Part shown: positions 1 to 10,649 of the stretch, one piece after another
Numbering within the stretch: position 1 is the stretch's first letter
Layout: every line of letters begins with the position of its first letter
Made by a program: the position numbers and the translations under genes
DNA from: Serripes groenlandicus
Lineage: Eukaryota; Mollusca; Bivalvia; Cardiida; Cardiidae
NCBI GenBank assembly: GCA_031761405.1
Contig: JASEVX010000003.1
Location: 110,985,579-111,049,578 of the forward strand
Length of the DNA stretch: 64,000 bases
Direction: 5' to 3'
The notes under the pieces: generated by a model
Told to the model about the DNA's origin: nothing
The model's input: the letters and a program-made list of their open reading frames with translations, nothing else
Database searches by the model: none

Positions 1-396
1 TGTCTTGAACATATTACAATTGCGTTTGTTTATAAACATTAAGTTATGACACATCTAAAATGAAATAAATATTCGAATCGTTCATCTCGAACGAAACATG
101 AACAACCGGGTACGAATCCAATGAATTTTAGAAAGCGGATGAAATCGTGAAAACAGCGAAATATTCATAGCGGAAGGAAACAGGGACAACTTAATTAATA
201 TGTGGGAACTGATGACACCTTGTTAGTCGCCGGGCAGAAGCCCGCGACTTCTATTTTTAATAGCTTTTCGGAAATGACATGGGAGGAGAAATTATTATTA
301 GAAAAAAACAAATTTAAATGTCTTTAACATATTATAGTTGCAATTGTTTATAAACACTAAGTTATGACACATCTAAAATGAAATAAATATTCTGAT
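1..396. repeat. direct repeat pair, ~80 bp
   Basis: Bases 1-89 and 318-396 share a closely similar ~80-bp segment (both contain 'taagttatgacacatcta' followed by an A/T-rich end), offset by 317 bp. No coding signal is visible between them. Probably two copies of a dispersed repeat or an old local duplication. Confidence 0.7.
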
Positions 397-400
397 GTTT

Positions 401-2366
401 TAAGCATGTGCAGTTTCTTTATTTTAACTCACATTTATGTTTTTTGTTTTATTTACGAAGACAAAACAGTCCCTATTAGCTAGACTGAGATACTTTATTT
501 TCATATACTACACGTAATCAAAACGCAGTAACTACAAACCTTTACGTCGCACAGTATAATTTGTTTACATACGCGCACCTGCTAGCAGCAGGCTGTTATG
601 TGTCAATATCGAGATAAAAAAATCACGTCGAATTCTCCTTTTAATAGCAATTTTAACTTACTGAATGTTATTTTCATGTTCAAAGAGATGATTTGTGAAG
701 AATGCATTAAATAATGTTTATCCATGTATATCTAAAATATGAACTGTTTCTAAGCTAAAGCTGTTAATCACGTGTCACGAATTTAAGCTCGCATACTCGC
801 GAATTGAGAGTGCAAATTTCAAATTGTGAGGTGACATTTCAGGCACTGGCATATTTTTGCGAGTGATATTTTTGGGCCGAATAATATGCATTTCTAATCG
901 TCGATCTTTTACAGGGTTATTTCTTTGACAAATCGCGGTGATTACACTGAATTTTCGAGATTTACCGAGTGGCTGGGAGAACTTTCAGTTTTGCAAAATG
1001 AGCGGAAGTTTAGAATCGAAACATGTCTCGTGCGCATGCGTATTCAACGAACCCAATATTGATGACGTTTACCGCATACATTTGGTCTTTCGGAAGTCTA
1101 AAATTAGTTTTTATTTACATATCGCAAATACGATTGGCTGGAATGGTCACGTGTATATTTTGGGTTTCCCCAACTTGTATTCACTACGGAGATAGAAGAA
1201 ATGTTTTTGCACTTAAAGCACACCCTCTACATGATAAAATGGGCTATGACCTATCCAACACATTATTTCTGTGAACATCAGCTTAAATCTCATTTATCGA
1301 TGTAATCTTCACCAGAACACCATGAACCTGTATTTTTTTGGATTGATTCTTTGTGTTATTTGGCTAATGCATCATGTGAGGGAGCTTTTTCCACAATGAA
1401 CTGAATACAACCTGACTGGATGTGAATAGGCTTGGAGCTGAAATACTTGATATTTTGATGAGATTAAAGTTGCTGATGTTGCCCTGATTCATGACCCAAA
1501 ATATGCTGTGACAAGGTGGTGGTTGTCTGCACTAAACCAGAAAAGACCACATACTCTGCCATATGGAACCAGAAACTGAGACACAGTTTCTAGACTGCTG
1601 TATATCTGACACAACCTCAGCAGTTCATTTCGCAGCGTAATTATATTTCAATGAAGGACATTCACTTCGTTGACAAAAAAATGCAAGTTATGATACATTT
1701 TCACTTGACCCCACCCCTGTTGTTCCAATATGCCCCTCAGTTAAATAACCTTTTTTTTCAACTACTGATCACTACTATAATGTAAGTGTTATGCATCACT
1801 GCAGTATGGATTTCCGGCGACATTGATGCGGTGCATCAACTTTCTCTTGTTGTCTATTAAATAAGAATGACTCAAATCGCCAAGCGATGACATGCTACAT
1901 TTACAAATAATAGAACGGGTCACGTTACGGCCACGCGTATTGCATAGTTGGGTTAACGTTGTTTTTACAGATTCTAGAATTATACTGTATTATGTAGTAA
2001 TTAAAATGAATCATCATTGATTTTTTAAAGATTACCCATTTATTTAAATATCTCAATATCGTAAATAGGCAAAAACATCGCCAGAAACCTTTTTCTGAGC
2101 TTTGATGAATCGGATCGTAAACCAAACTATAAAAAAAGCGTAGCCTAGGAAGTTAGGGGAAAGTTATTAAATACCCAGTATATGTGTCTAAAGTTTTGTA
2201 ATAACGGTAGAGACATACGTATTTTGTATCTTGCTGTTTCTTAAATCATTTTATACAATTTACTTTTTCATAAAAGTTTGTTTTTTTCAAACATATAACA
2301 GAGTTTTTCTTAACAATAATAATGTTGGTTGCTCCCTTTTCGATTACGTCGCCCCATGGTACAACA
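401..2366. other. no clear gene
   Basis: AT-rich sequence. Two overlapping open frames around 938-1274 have no recognisable domain, and both frames are open together, so I do not call them genes. The only coding-like stretch is at 1451-1579, listed separately. Confidence 0.5.
1451..1579 (+). pseudogene. coding-like fragment, family unknown
   Basis: A 42-codon open stretch ending in TGA. It reads as ordinary protein-like sequence, with an IHDP motif, then TRWW, then KRPH and PYGTRN before the stop. An in-frame stop lies immediately 5', and the peptide just upstream continues more plausibly in another frame, which suggests a frameshifted relic or an exon end. I do not recognise the family and assign no function. 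Confidence 0.25.
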
Positions 2367-2367
2367 T

Positions 2368-3484
2368 TAAAAAAAGGCGTATGCTACAGTTTTTTCACAC
2401 AAAAATACCAATCATAGAATTTCTTTATTTTTTGTATTTTATTAGTACATACAATAACTGGTTGAAATAAGAAAAAAAAAATTCTAATCGATCTAAAAAA
2501 ATAATATTGGCCTATCAATGACATGACCAATTTCATCAAAGGCACAAATATAGGCATTTTGGCCGAAAACCTAAAACACACAAAAAAATTAAATGAAAAC
2601 TACAAATCATATCAAAGTTCATATATAACTTTATATATAGAATGTAAATCAATATGAAAAAGGATTTTTTGTGAAAAAAGGAAAAAATAATATATTCAGC
2701 TGTTTTTCAAGGTAGAAATGGTATCACATTTTACCCCCGAAAAAGTTAAAATCATAGAAATTTTCCATTCTACATAATAGAATTTTCTGTAATTCTCCAA
2801 AAATACTAAACATCATTCACTTTAATAAAAAATGCAAAAATAAATATAGGTCACCGTACTCCTTTTAGAGTAAAGGGACTTTTTCCTTGCTTTTTCTTGC
2901 GTTTTCTTAGAAAAACAGCATTTTGCTGAAAAAAAGCAGGCCTTGCTTTAAGGAAAAAGTTGATTTACCAGAAAAGGAGTACGGTGACCTATCTTTTTTT
3001 TTTGCATTTTTTATTAAAGTGAACCATGTTCAGTGTTTATGGATAATTACAGAAAATTCTATTATGTAGAATAGAAAATTTCTTAAAACATTGTATGATT
3101 TTATCTTTTTCAGGGGTAAAATGTGACACCATTTCGACCTTAAAAACAGCTTAATTTTTTTCCCCATATATTTCTCACAAATTCTCTTTTCATATTGATT
3201 TAAATTAAATATATAAAGTTATATATGAACTTTAATATGATTTGTAGTTTTCATTTTATTTTTTTTGTGTGTTTTAGGTTTTCGGGCAAAATGCCTATAT
3301 TTGTGCCTTTGATGAAATAGGTCATGTCATTGACAGGCCAATTTTTTTTTTTTTAAATAGATAACATATATATATTTTTCTTATTTCAACCAGATATTGT
3401 ATGTACTAACAAATTACAAAGAATAAAGAAATTCTATGAGTGGGAATTTTTTTGATAAATAACTGTAGCATACGCCTTTAAGTG
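2368..3484. repeat. 1.1-kb near-palindrome (foldback)
   Basis: The left arm (about 2368-2915) is matched in reverse complement by the right arm (about 2930-3484). Anchors are 'aggcgtatgctacag' at 2375 against its complement near 3476, the CCTAAAACACAC region near 2570 against its complement near 3270, and 'ggtcaccgtactcctttt' at 2849 against its complement ending at 2990. The arms differ by scattered substitutions and small indels, and the ~100-bp centre is itself partly palindromic. No transposase is present. It may be a foldback element or an old inverted duplication; a transcript would form a long hairpin. Confidence 0.85.
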
Positions 3485-3596
3485 TTAATTTTGACGTTTT
3501 TGCATCAAACGGCTTTTGAAAAAGGAATACAAATTGAGATATTGTCTTATAAGGATAAAATATCTACTGTATATTTCTTTGTTTTTTAAAGGGTTT

Positions 3597-3815
3597 ATTA
3601 ATACTTTCCCACATACATGTACATCATAACAGCATCAGACGAATTTGAAATAATCTAGGCAAAAAATGGACATTTTTTAAATGAAAGTATAAGTATTGAA
3701 TAGAGTTGAAAACATTGTGGCAGAAGGAGAAATTGCTCATCATTAAACAATTTCTCTATTAGGTCACAATGTTTACAAAAGTCGTCTGCTGCAAAGGCGT
3801 CAGAAAGTGTGTGTA
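3597..3815. mobile_element. piggyBac-like MITE copy (decayed)
   Basis: The left end resembles TTAA then CTTTCCCACATAC. The centre carries AGGAGAAATTGCTC facing CAATTTCTC, then a GTCGTCTGCTGC...GCGTCAGAAAG right arm. It belongs to the family best preserved at 49926-50128. Confidence 0.6.
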
Positions 3816-3840
3816 TATATGTATAAAAATGATCACACAT

Positions 3841-4112
3841 CATTGTTTCTTCTGTATATATGTAGAGTAATGGTCACTGTCCGTGTATATATTTAGAGTA
3901 ATTGTCACACATCCTTGTTTCGTTGTTGTTAAACGTGATGTCAGAAAGCGTGTGTATATGTCACACATCCTTGTTTCGTTTGTATATATGTAGAGTAATG
4001 GTCACTGTCCGTGTATATATGTAGAGCAATTGTCACACATCCTTGTTTCGTCTGTATATATGTAGAGTAAGTGTCACACATCCTTGTTTCGTTTGTATAT
4101 ATGTAGAGTACT
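3841..4112. repeat. minisatellite with gtatatatgtagagtaa core
   Basis: Degenerate tandem units alternate 'tatatatgtagagtaatgg' with 'tgtcacacatccttgtttcg', about 40-80 bp each. The array runs directly into the ACT/AAT tract that follows. Confidence 0.75.
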
Positions 4113-4170
4113 ACTACTACTACAACTTCTACTACAATTACAACTATTCATAATTTCATTAATAATAATG

Positions 4171-4206
<36 letters not shown>

Positions 4207-4285
4207 TTAATAATGATAATAATAACAGTAATACTTATGATAATAATAATAATATTAATAATAATGATAATAATAATAAATAATG
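4110..4285. repeat. (ACT)n then (AAT)n microsatellite
   Basis: Trinucleotide tract: ACT/TAC units for ~40 bp, then AAT/GAT-type units for ~130 bp. The frame open through it is isoleucine-rich low-complexity sequence and not a gene. Confidence 0.9.
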
Positions 4286-4565
4286 ATAACTCTGAATTAA
4301 GACTTGGAGTAAGAAGAATAAAGTATTTATAATTTTCGACATGCAGGACTACAACATTTCACCGTCAGAAATATTTTTTTTTTAAATAAATGCTCTATTT
4401 GAAAAAACCTGCCAATGTGTATATGAAAAGTCAGGATGACATCATTAGGCATTCTGGAAAGAACATCATCTTCAACAATGGCGGTAAATATTAAGAATTA
4501 GGCTAGAACTACAACCTTTTGTTGTCAAATGTTTTTGAAAGCAGACGACACTAAAATAGTATGTC

Positions 4566-4769
4566 ATGTACGTAATGGGTATCGGTCTGTTCGTGACAAG
4601 TGTTAACGTTATCCATTGCGCGTGTACTAATGAACAGACAGTCTCAAGAAACAAGAACAATGTTCAAACAGACGAGAAAGTCTATGAAGCAAGCAAAGTA
4701 GAAATTAAAGAAAATGAAAACGACGAAGATGAGAAGAAGAATAAGAAGGGCGATGACGATACTGATTAG
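4566..4769 (+). CDS. hypothetical small acidic secreted-like ORF
   Basis: A 67-residue frame. Residues 1-20 are hydrophobic with a small-residue end resembling a signal peptide, followed by a highly charged Glu/Asp/Lys tail. The acidic end grows out of a GAT/GAAG repeat tract that continues past the stop, so the tail may simply be translated microsatellite. No homologue recognised and no neighbouring exon seen. It could be a real small acidic secreted peptide but is more likely fortuitous. Confidence 0.15.
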   Translation: MYVMGIGLFVTSVNVIHCACTNEQTVSRNKNNVQTDEKVYEASKVEIKENENDEDEKKNKKGDDDTD

Positions 4770-5465
4770 GGTGATGATGTTGATGATGCTGATGATGATG
4801 ATGAGCAGGAAAAAAGATACGATATAACAGACATTCGATTTTAACCCGGCTATCCATATTTATATCAAACAATCGACCTTTAGTATCGTCACATGTAATA
4901 TTATTTGTTTTGGAAGAGACGAATCACCCCTGCGTTCAACAAACAATAAACCCGTTACATGTTTCGCGAAAACTTCGTATGTTTCAGTAAATGTTTGTCG
5001 AAACGTAATAAGAGTTCACGTTTAACCGGAAAGTTCATTTGTCTATTGAACTCAGCCATCGCTATATATGGGGAAATCCCGTATTTTGATATATTTTAAA
5101 CCGCGTCGGCCAACTCAGGGATGTTATTGCCTTCAGCCGGATGTACTAAACATTTACATACATACAATACAAATACATATAGGTTCAAGTTCGAGTTCAA
5201 GTATTTATTCAAGTATAGAGGCCATCGGCCAATAAAACAACGGATATGCAATTCATTATTTGTGCAAGTGTGACATATGATAATTAATTTGATTATCGTT
5301 CCAAAACGTATACTTGTATATTTATTGTTTTTCTTTTGTAGCAGGTTACTATGTAAATATCTATGCAAAACTATGGGAGATCTCTATAAAAGAGAAATGG
5401 CAGACAGAGACATTGATGATTCTAGCTTCTTTCTAATTATGATGCAATTCTTTCAAAATTCGTCT
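4770..5465. other. no gene seen
   Basis: A short (GAT)n tract at 4770-4805, then unremarkable AT-rich sequence. Confidence 0.5.
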
Positions 5466-5470
5466 ACTGC

Positions 5471-5813
5471 CAGGGGCGTAGCTTGGCAATAATCAATGTG
5501 TAGGCCGTCCCGTGAGGAAATCAACATTGTGGACTCTGTGTAAAGTATGGACCCGGATAAGCCTAAGCATGCCACACAGGCGTACCCGGATATACACTTT
5601 TCGCCTCCTGTGAACTTTCTGTTTCAGGAATCACTACTCCATCTATCCCCCCTTAGACGGAATGTGTCGGCCGGATCAGTCTGCGCGGACAGCGCAGGCT
5701 GATCTTGTCGATACATTACGCAGATGTGTATCGCCGCAGCTGCATTTAGGGGCATCTTTAGAAAAAAATGTGTAGGCACGTACCTACAGTGCCTAAAGGT
5801 TGCTACGCCCCTG
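5471..5813. mobile_element. 343-bp DNA element with TIR CAGGGGCGTAGC
   Basis: Terminal inverted repeats CAGGGGCGTAGC (5471) and GCTACGCCCCTG (ends 5813) are flanked by a 5-bp direct repeat ACTGC (5466-5470 and 5814-5818). It has no coding capacity. Most of its interior is a second MITE of the AGAAAACCAACAT family (from about 5503), so this is a nested insertion. The superfamily is uncertain: the TIR resembles hAT ends, but the visible duplication is 5 bp rather than 8. Confidence 0.7.
5503..5735. mobile_element. MITE-A copy 1 (nested)
   Basis: Begins 'ggccgtcccgtgag' and contains the family landmarks 'ttcgcctcctgtgaa', 'tttctgtttcaggaatca' and 'gacggaatgtgtcggcc'. Other copies lie near 7.2, 11.0, 33.7 and 57.1 kb. 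Confidence 0.7.
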
Positions 5814-5819
5814 ACTGCC

Positions 5820-6480
5820 AAAATATGTCGGTATGGGGATGAAAGTGTTTGAAGTGTTTCGTTTGAAAGACCTTCGGTTGCTTGATATAAATATATATAT
5901 ATGTAAAAGATATCTAGATATTATTATTTTGTATGCGAATTTGGCAGACATTTCCTACATCCTAATTTGTAAAATGGATAATTGTTCCTGTTTGATAAAT
6001 TGGCACATAGATGAAAGGAGTGAATGAAGAAGCTACGAGTCAGTGACCATGTATCCATGCCCTGAATGTATCGTGTACCGCTCTCTTAAGTGACAATCCG
6101 TTATATAATTGATACAGTAACTGGAGACGGTTACCTCATAACCGTTTTTAAAATCTGATCTTTTTACAGCCTGCCTTACACTTTTTCAAAAACACCAAAA
6201 TCAGCTGCAGATTGTGGAAAATATCAAGACACAACTATGAACAATCTTTGTCATTGAAAGTGTCACGGAATAAAGTGGGAAGCGTTGTTAAAGTGGTTTC
6301 ACAAGAATTCTGCTTAGATCCACAAAAACACAGGGACCAGATCATAAATGTAGAAAAGTGTGATATCTAAAATATTGAAATAATCTTCTAGATAGGGAGG
6401 GTCGAACACATTGTGTAAAAAGGAGAAATTAATCGTTTTGAGTAATTGTTGTAATTTCAGCTGTCCGGCACATTTGAGGG
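5820..6480. other. no gene seen
   Basis: AT-rich with no supported gene. A weak trace of the piggyBac-like MITE core (AGGAGAAATTAAT) lies near 6420. Confidence 0.5.
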
Positions 6481-6484
6481 GAAG

Positions 6485-6965
6485 GCATCAAACAATGGCT
6501 TTAGGTCGCGCTAGTCGGAGTCCATCCGGATTTATGGAAGCCGGCTGCAAAAACCAGTCGGTGTTTGGCTGACAGATTGACTCCCACCCTCGTTTTGGCG
6601 TGCCTCTTTTTCGAGATAGAGGGATTGGGCGGTTGATTGATACAAGCCAGGTAAAGCACCTCAAACTGACTTTGTTTTGCATGAGGTCCCATTTCGCAAA
6701 GTTGCGTCAGCCTGCTGCTATACCCAATCGGATTTCCCGACTTTTCACCCGTTCTGTTCGAATTAGAGAGTTTAACTGGCATCCTGACATGTGGCAGGTA
6801 AAAGTGCCACATTCGGGCCCCGAGTCGCTCTAGGTGGATTCCACTCCGGCTGTTCAGGCTGGTTGATACTGGTTCGATTTCCAGAACTTGCACCCGTCCT
6901 GTTTGAGTTAAAACATAGTTTAACACGTGTAGCGCCGACAGAATAGCTCCCACCGGGTTCAAAAT
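6485..6965. repeat. mosaic with diverged local duplication
   Basis: Two related stretches, around 6700-6775 and 6860-6945, share 'cacccg(t)cctgtt(t/c)ga' and 'gtttaac' landmarks, so a ~165-bp segment was probably duplicated. Frames open on both strands have no recognisable domain. Confidence 0.4.
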
Positions 6966-7069
6966 CTAGCAAATATTAAAATGTAAAGACAATGTATTTC
7001 CACATAATGCATTTCGTTTAAGTTTTAGGATAACCAGAATAGCCGGAATGATGTTTTTCGGCTGGTTAG

Positions 7070-7185
7070 TACAGTCGTTGTAATCGGAAATACAGCTGTT
7101 CCGGCCGGTTAATACAGCCGGAGTTACCGGCCGGTTGCTACAGCCGGAGTTTCCGGCCGTTCCGACTACTCCGGCTAACTTCATG
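7070..7185. repeat. CCGGCCGGTT minisatellite
   Basis: Four degenerate ~26-bp units of the form 'ccggccggttaatacagc' with 'cggagttac'. The units are themselves palindrome-rich (CCGGCCGG), giving a GC-rich island in AT-rich sequence. Confidence 0.75.
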
Positions 7186-7208
7186 CAATAGTAAGCTTGA
7201 CATTATAT

Positions 7209-7408
7209 ATAACTCAGGGATCAGCTCAAGCCTGCCGTGCAGGCTAACCCGGAAAAACACTTTTCGCCTCCTGTTGATTTTCTGTTTCAGGAATCATTAC
7301 TCTATAGTATATACCTCTATCCCCCTGAGACGGAATGTGTCGGCCCGGTCTGGATCTATACATTACGCAGAGTCCATAATGTTGGTTTTCTCATTAAACA
7401 ATTCATAT
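7209..7408. mobile_element. MITE-A copy 2 (5' incomplete)
   Basis: Shares 'cttttcgcctcctgttgat', 'ctgtttcaggaatca', 'gacggaatgtgtcgg' and the GTTGGTTTTCTC end with the 11.0, 33.7 and 57.1 kb copies. It is followed at 7408-7452 by a junction also found, inverted, near 33.7 kb. Confidence 0.75.
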
Positions 7409-7456
7409 CTGTCTACCTTTATGTATCGCAAGCACTGTACACATTGTATCGAAGAT

Positions 7457-7840
7457 ACTAGATTATAAAGTTATTGTTTACGGAATGTGTTGTATGAATC
7501 ATTTAACACCATCAGCGAGGTCCATGGTCGTCAAAATTACTTTTGCTTGTATAACTTTCCGTCCGTAAGTCCGTGCATGAGTCCGTCTTCATACTTCTCA
7601 GGACGATTAGACTAAATGACGAGATGACCACAACGGTTTTATGGGTCAATGGGCCAAAGGTACAAATCTGTTTCTGCTCAATATATAAATGTCTCCTTCG
7701 ATCTGGAGTCTGATTAGCCTATGTGACCAGATGACCAAATGACTCATGAAATTGGGGAGACATGTGCTTCTTTCTTAAAATCACCTTCTAATTTGATAAT
7801 AAGAGAGATGTAAGTGTGGAACATACCATATTAATCATCG
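7457..7840 (+). repeat. 380-bp dispersed repeat, copy 1
   Basis: From 'actagattataaag' to 'attaatcat' this is closely similar to 33288-33661. It contains 'gaccacaacggttttatggg' and 'ggggagacatgtgcttcttt'. No coding capacity. It is inverted relative to its flanking junction when the two loci are compared. Confidence 0.85.
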
Positions 7841-7891
7841 AATTACCCTAAACAGCTCCTACGTCGTTTCGAGACCGTACGGGTACCTGAT

Positions 7892-8221
7892 TTAAACCGA
7901 CGACGCCAGAATCATGGCGCATGCGCACGAATGTACTCGATATAATAGGAGATCCCATCCCCGAACCGGCTTAAACGCGCTCGCCCGAACGGACAAACGA
8001 TACATTTGTCCGGCTAGAGTCATAACCAGTTGTCTGTCCACGGGATTATTGAATAATCCCAGATAATGACTGTTTCTTCTCTGGGTCGGGTATTTACTAA
8101 AATATAGGTTCTGATTAAGCTCGATCACCGATAAATTTATATGGTGACTACCTTCCGTAAACAAATCCGTTACTCTCGGATCCTTGGCCGCTTCGATAGC
8201 CATATTATTGAGCACTATCAC
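7892..8221 (-). pseudogene. fragment of virus/Maverick-type packaging ATPase
   Basis: The peptide resembles the C-terminal half of FtsK/HerA-fold genome-packaging ATPases found in Maverick/Polinton-class and related elements integrated in animal genomes. The hydrophobic Walker B strand lies at the very start (IVLNNM), with the two acidic residues expected in active enzymes replaced by Asn. A GSHH...LSVI segment follows, then a QN pair in the sensor position, then a short R-x-NSHYLGLFNNP segment. The N-terminal half with the Walker A loop is absent and no capsid, polymerase or integrase gene is nearby. The frame is open for ~109 residues, but catalytic residues and half of the domain are missing, so I call it a relic. 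Family assignment is from motif memory and needs a profile search. Confidence 0.5.
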
Positions 8222-8225
8222 GAGT

Positions 8226-8468
8226 CTAACTCGAGTGTCCAGAAATTCGTCTCTCTAGAGTTCCTCGGTATATTGAAAAACTCGAATCATACCCGTGTAT
8301 TTTCTTTTTGTGACGCTTGATGTTGTAGTCGTTGCTAAAGCTTTTACCGCATACTTGGCACTGCATTGTTGGCATTGCCTTACATATGTTCGTTTCATCG
8401 GTATCTCTTATAAACTTAAGTTCACAAAGTGAGCAAACTAATATAGATCTTTCATGGTTGTCGTAGAA
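8226..8468 (-). pseudogene. C2H2 zinc-finger fragment
   Basis: An 80-codon open stretch bounded by stops. It contains one canonical C2H2 finger (CQVCGKS, then HKKKIHG: Cys-x2-Cys-x12-His-x4-His) preceded by a partial finger (VCSLCELKF) lacking its histidines. It lies immediately 5' of, and on the same strand as, the packaging-ATPase relic, with its stop a few bases before that frame. They may be remnants of one mobile or viral gene, or of two insertions. No start codon context or partner exon is apparent. Confidence 0.5.
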
Positions 8469-8548
8469 TCATTTGTCATTATTGAACACCCGTGTTTCTG
8501 ACAGAGAATGTTCAAAACGGCGAAGCATTTTCTGCATTCTACGTAGAT

Positions 8549-8800
8549 TGAGATCCTCCTCCTCCTCCTCCTCCTCCTTCTCCTCCTCCCCCCTCCTCCT
8601 CCTCCTGCTCTTCATCCTCCTGTTCCTCATGTATCTCACTTTGCGCCTCATCTTGCTCCTCCTATTCCTGCTCTTCCTCTTCCTCCTCATCCTCTTCATC
8701 CTCCTGCTCTTTCCCATCCTGCTCATCCTGTACCTGCTCCTATTCCTACTGCTCCTCCTCCTCCTCCTCATCCTCTTCCTCTTCTTGATACTCATTATTA
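8549..8800. repeat. TCC/CTT polypyrimidine tract
   Basis: About 250 bp of nearly pure pyrimidine on the plus strand, built of CTCCTC-type units. It opens long Leu/Ser-rich or Arg-rich frames on both strands, which are not genes. Such a tract can form triplex DNA. Confidence 0.9.
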
Positions 8801-9287
8801 TCATTATCGTCGTCATCGTCATATCATATGCCCACAGCGGTGTGCACCAAATCCGGTTGTTAAAAGACACATATTCAAAGTTTTAAGCCGTATAACAGAC
8901 CACGGATACTCCCTTATTTAATTCCTCTTATTTATGAAATTGTTGAAAGAGGCGTTAAGACACCAAACAAACAAGTAAAACTGAGTCTATCGATTACAGT
9001 GCTTTGATTTAACGCCATGAGATAACTGAAGAATGTTGAAAGAGGCTTAAGCCATCATACAAACTAAAGTAACGTACACTTATAAAAAAAAATGTCGTTA
9101 GTAAGATGTCTCGAGGACTTTAAGTGGCTAGCTAAATGCATATATCTCTTCCTTCATTCCGTCTCAGCGTTTAATAACTTAGTACGCGATAAAAACGGCT
9201 ATAAAAAAGCGGTTGAAAACCAAACTGTGACGATAACTTTCTGATTTACAGATTTTATAATTTGATTTGGGTACTGTAACGCAGTTT
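8801..9287. other. no gene seen
   Basis: AT-rich sequence without a supported feature. Confidence 0.5.
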
Positions 9288-9412
9288 TTTAACAAATCTT
9301 CAGTCATATCGCGGTAACCTTGTGGTCACTGTCTTTCAAAGCAACTAACTTCCTTTCCTCATAGATTATAAGCCAAATGGTTGAAGGCGAATGACGATTG
9401 ACAAACATCGGA
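9288..9412 (-). mobile_element. SINE fragment (antisense)
   Basis: On the minus strand this carries the family body and tail landmarks (the complement of 'cttcagtcatatcgcgg' and of 'gaatgacgattgac'). It is decayed and lacks the tRNA-like head. Confidence 0.5.
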
Positions 9413-9663
9413 AGAAATGTTGACCAAGCTGAGAATTGTAATTTACAGACTGATTTATTCGAGGTGGTGTATCTTTTTACATTATTAACGAGTAAATTTA
9501 AAGATCACGAAACTCGTGTGTCAATCGGAGAAAGGATCATATTTGCATCCGATATATTGTAAACAATGTAAACGGGTCATTTCAAAAGTTACGGATCAAT
9601 TTTGGTAGTAAACATGTATATCGTTTGGCTTTATTGTGTTTTAGTTTTAATATCGTGCCACTT

Positions 9664-10199
9664 AAGCCCCTATCTCACATTCACGAATCTGAACACGAAT
9701 GAACACGATTTAACGTTTTTCCTTAAATCGCTTTAGAATGTATGAAGGTCGCGCACTCATTCGTGTTCATTCGTGTTAAGTCGTGGTCGGTCGCGCGCGG
9801 TCGTATGGACGTCGCAGCTCGGATTAAGTCGTGTTATAAATCTTTGCAATGCAAACATTTATAACACGATTTAAGCCGAACTGAAAAGTCGTGGTCAGTC
9901 GTATAAAGGCCGTATGAAGGTTGTATGACAGTCGTGTTCAATCGTATGAAGATCGTGTTCAGTCGTATGAAAATCATGTTCAGTCGCGTTCAGTCGTGTT
10001 GGGGAGCGTGGGAAGAAAATCATACGACTTCATACGTTTTAACACGATTCAACACGACTTTCATACGCCTTTCATACGACTCCCTTACGCCTGAACACGA
10101 AATCCATACATGACGGCATGACCTCGTCTGTGTACTCTTGTGCAATAGATTCACATGTTTCGTAGATAATCGTAGAGATGGTATTAGATAGGGGCTTTA
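9664..10199. mobile_element. MITE of permuted short words, TIR AAGCCCCTATCT
   Basis: Ends are 'taagcccctatctcac' (left) and 'agataggggcttta' (right), an inverted pair. The interior is made almost wholly of shuffled copies of 'tcgtgttcagtcgtatgaa' and, after about 10015, its complement 'tcatacgacttcatacg', so the element folds back on itself. It has no protein-coding capacity; the frame at 9925-10113 is translated repeat. TSD is possibly TA or TTA. Confidence 0.8.
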
Positions 10200-10640
10200 C
10201 ACCTATTATAATGCAACATTGATGTCTGTTAAAAAAGTAAAACAAAAATGTAAATAAAATATATCTTAAACCCGGTGTGTGTTGAAAAGAGCCCCTGTTT
10301 GCTTATGCATAAAGAATGTGTAGTAAACAATAACTTACCTTCTTTATGAAATTGCTTTGAAAGTTTTAATAATGCACATCCAAAATACTTCAATGACAAT
10401 TTAATGATAATATTCTGTTTGAATACGTCTCTTGTATACTAGTTTATAGCGTCATTTAGGATGGAAAATTATTCCTGCTTTATTGCTAAATAAGGAGTGA
10501 TCATTTCCGGTAAAGCTGAGCTGAGACGTTACGTTTTTATTGGTTTATGAGGCTCTGTTATTTCAAATTTGTTCGTAACGGTCGTCTCTTAAGTACCATC
10601 GGTCCTTGTCTGATTTAAATTCATTGGTTGCAATATCTTT
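10200..10640. other. no gene seen
   Basis: AT-rich sequence with nothing supported. Confidence 0.5.
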
Positions 10641-10649
10641 CTCGAGTAT

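Noticed and set aside
2384..2581. 65-codon minus-strand frame
   Set aside because: Part of the 1.1-kb palindrome; AT-rich, and its mirror copy is not open.
8469..8886. Leu/Ser-rich and Arg/Met-rich frames on opposite strands
   Set aside because: Low-complexity translation of the TCC/CTT tract; both strands open at once.
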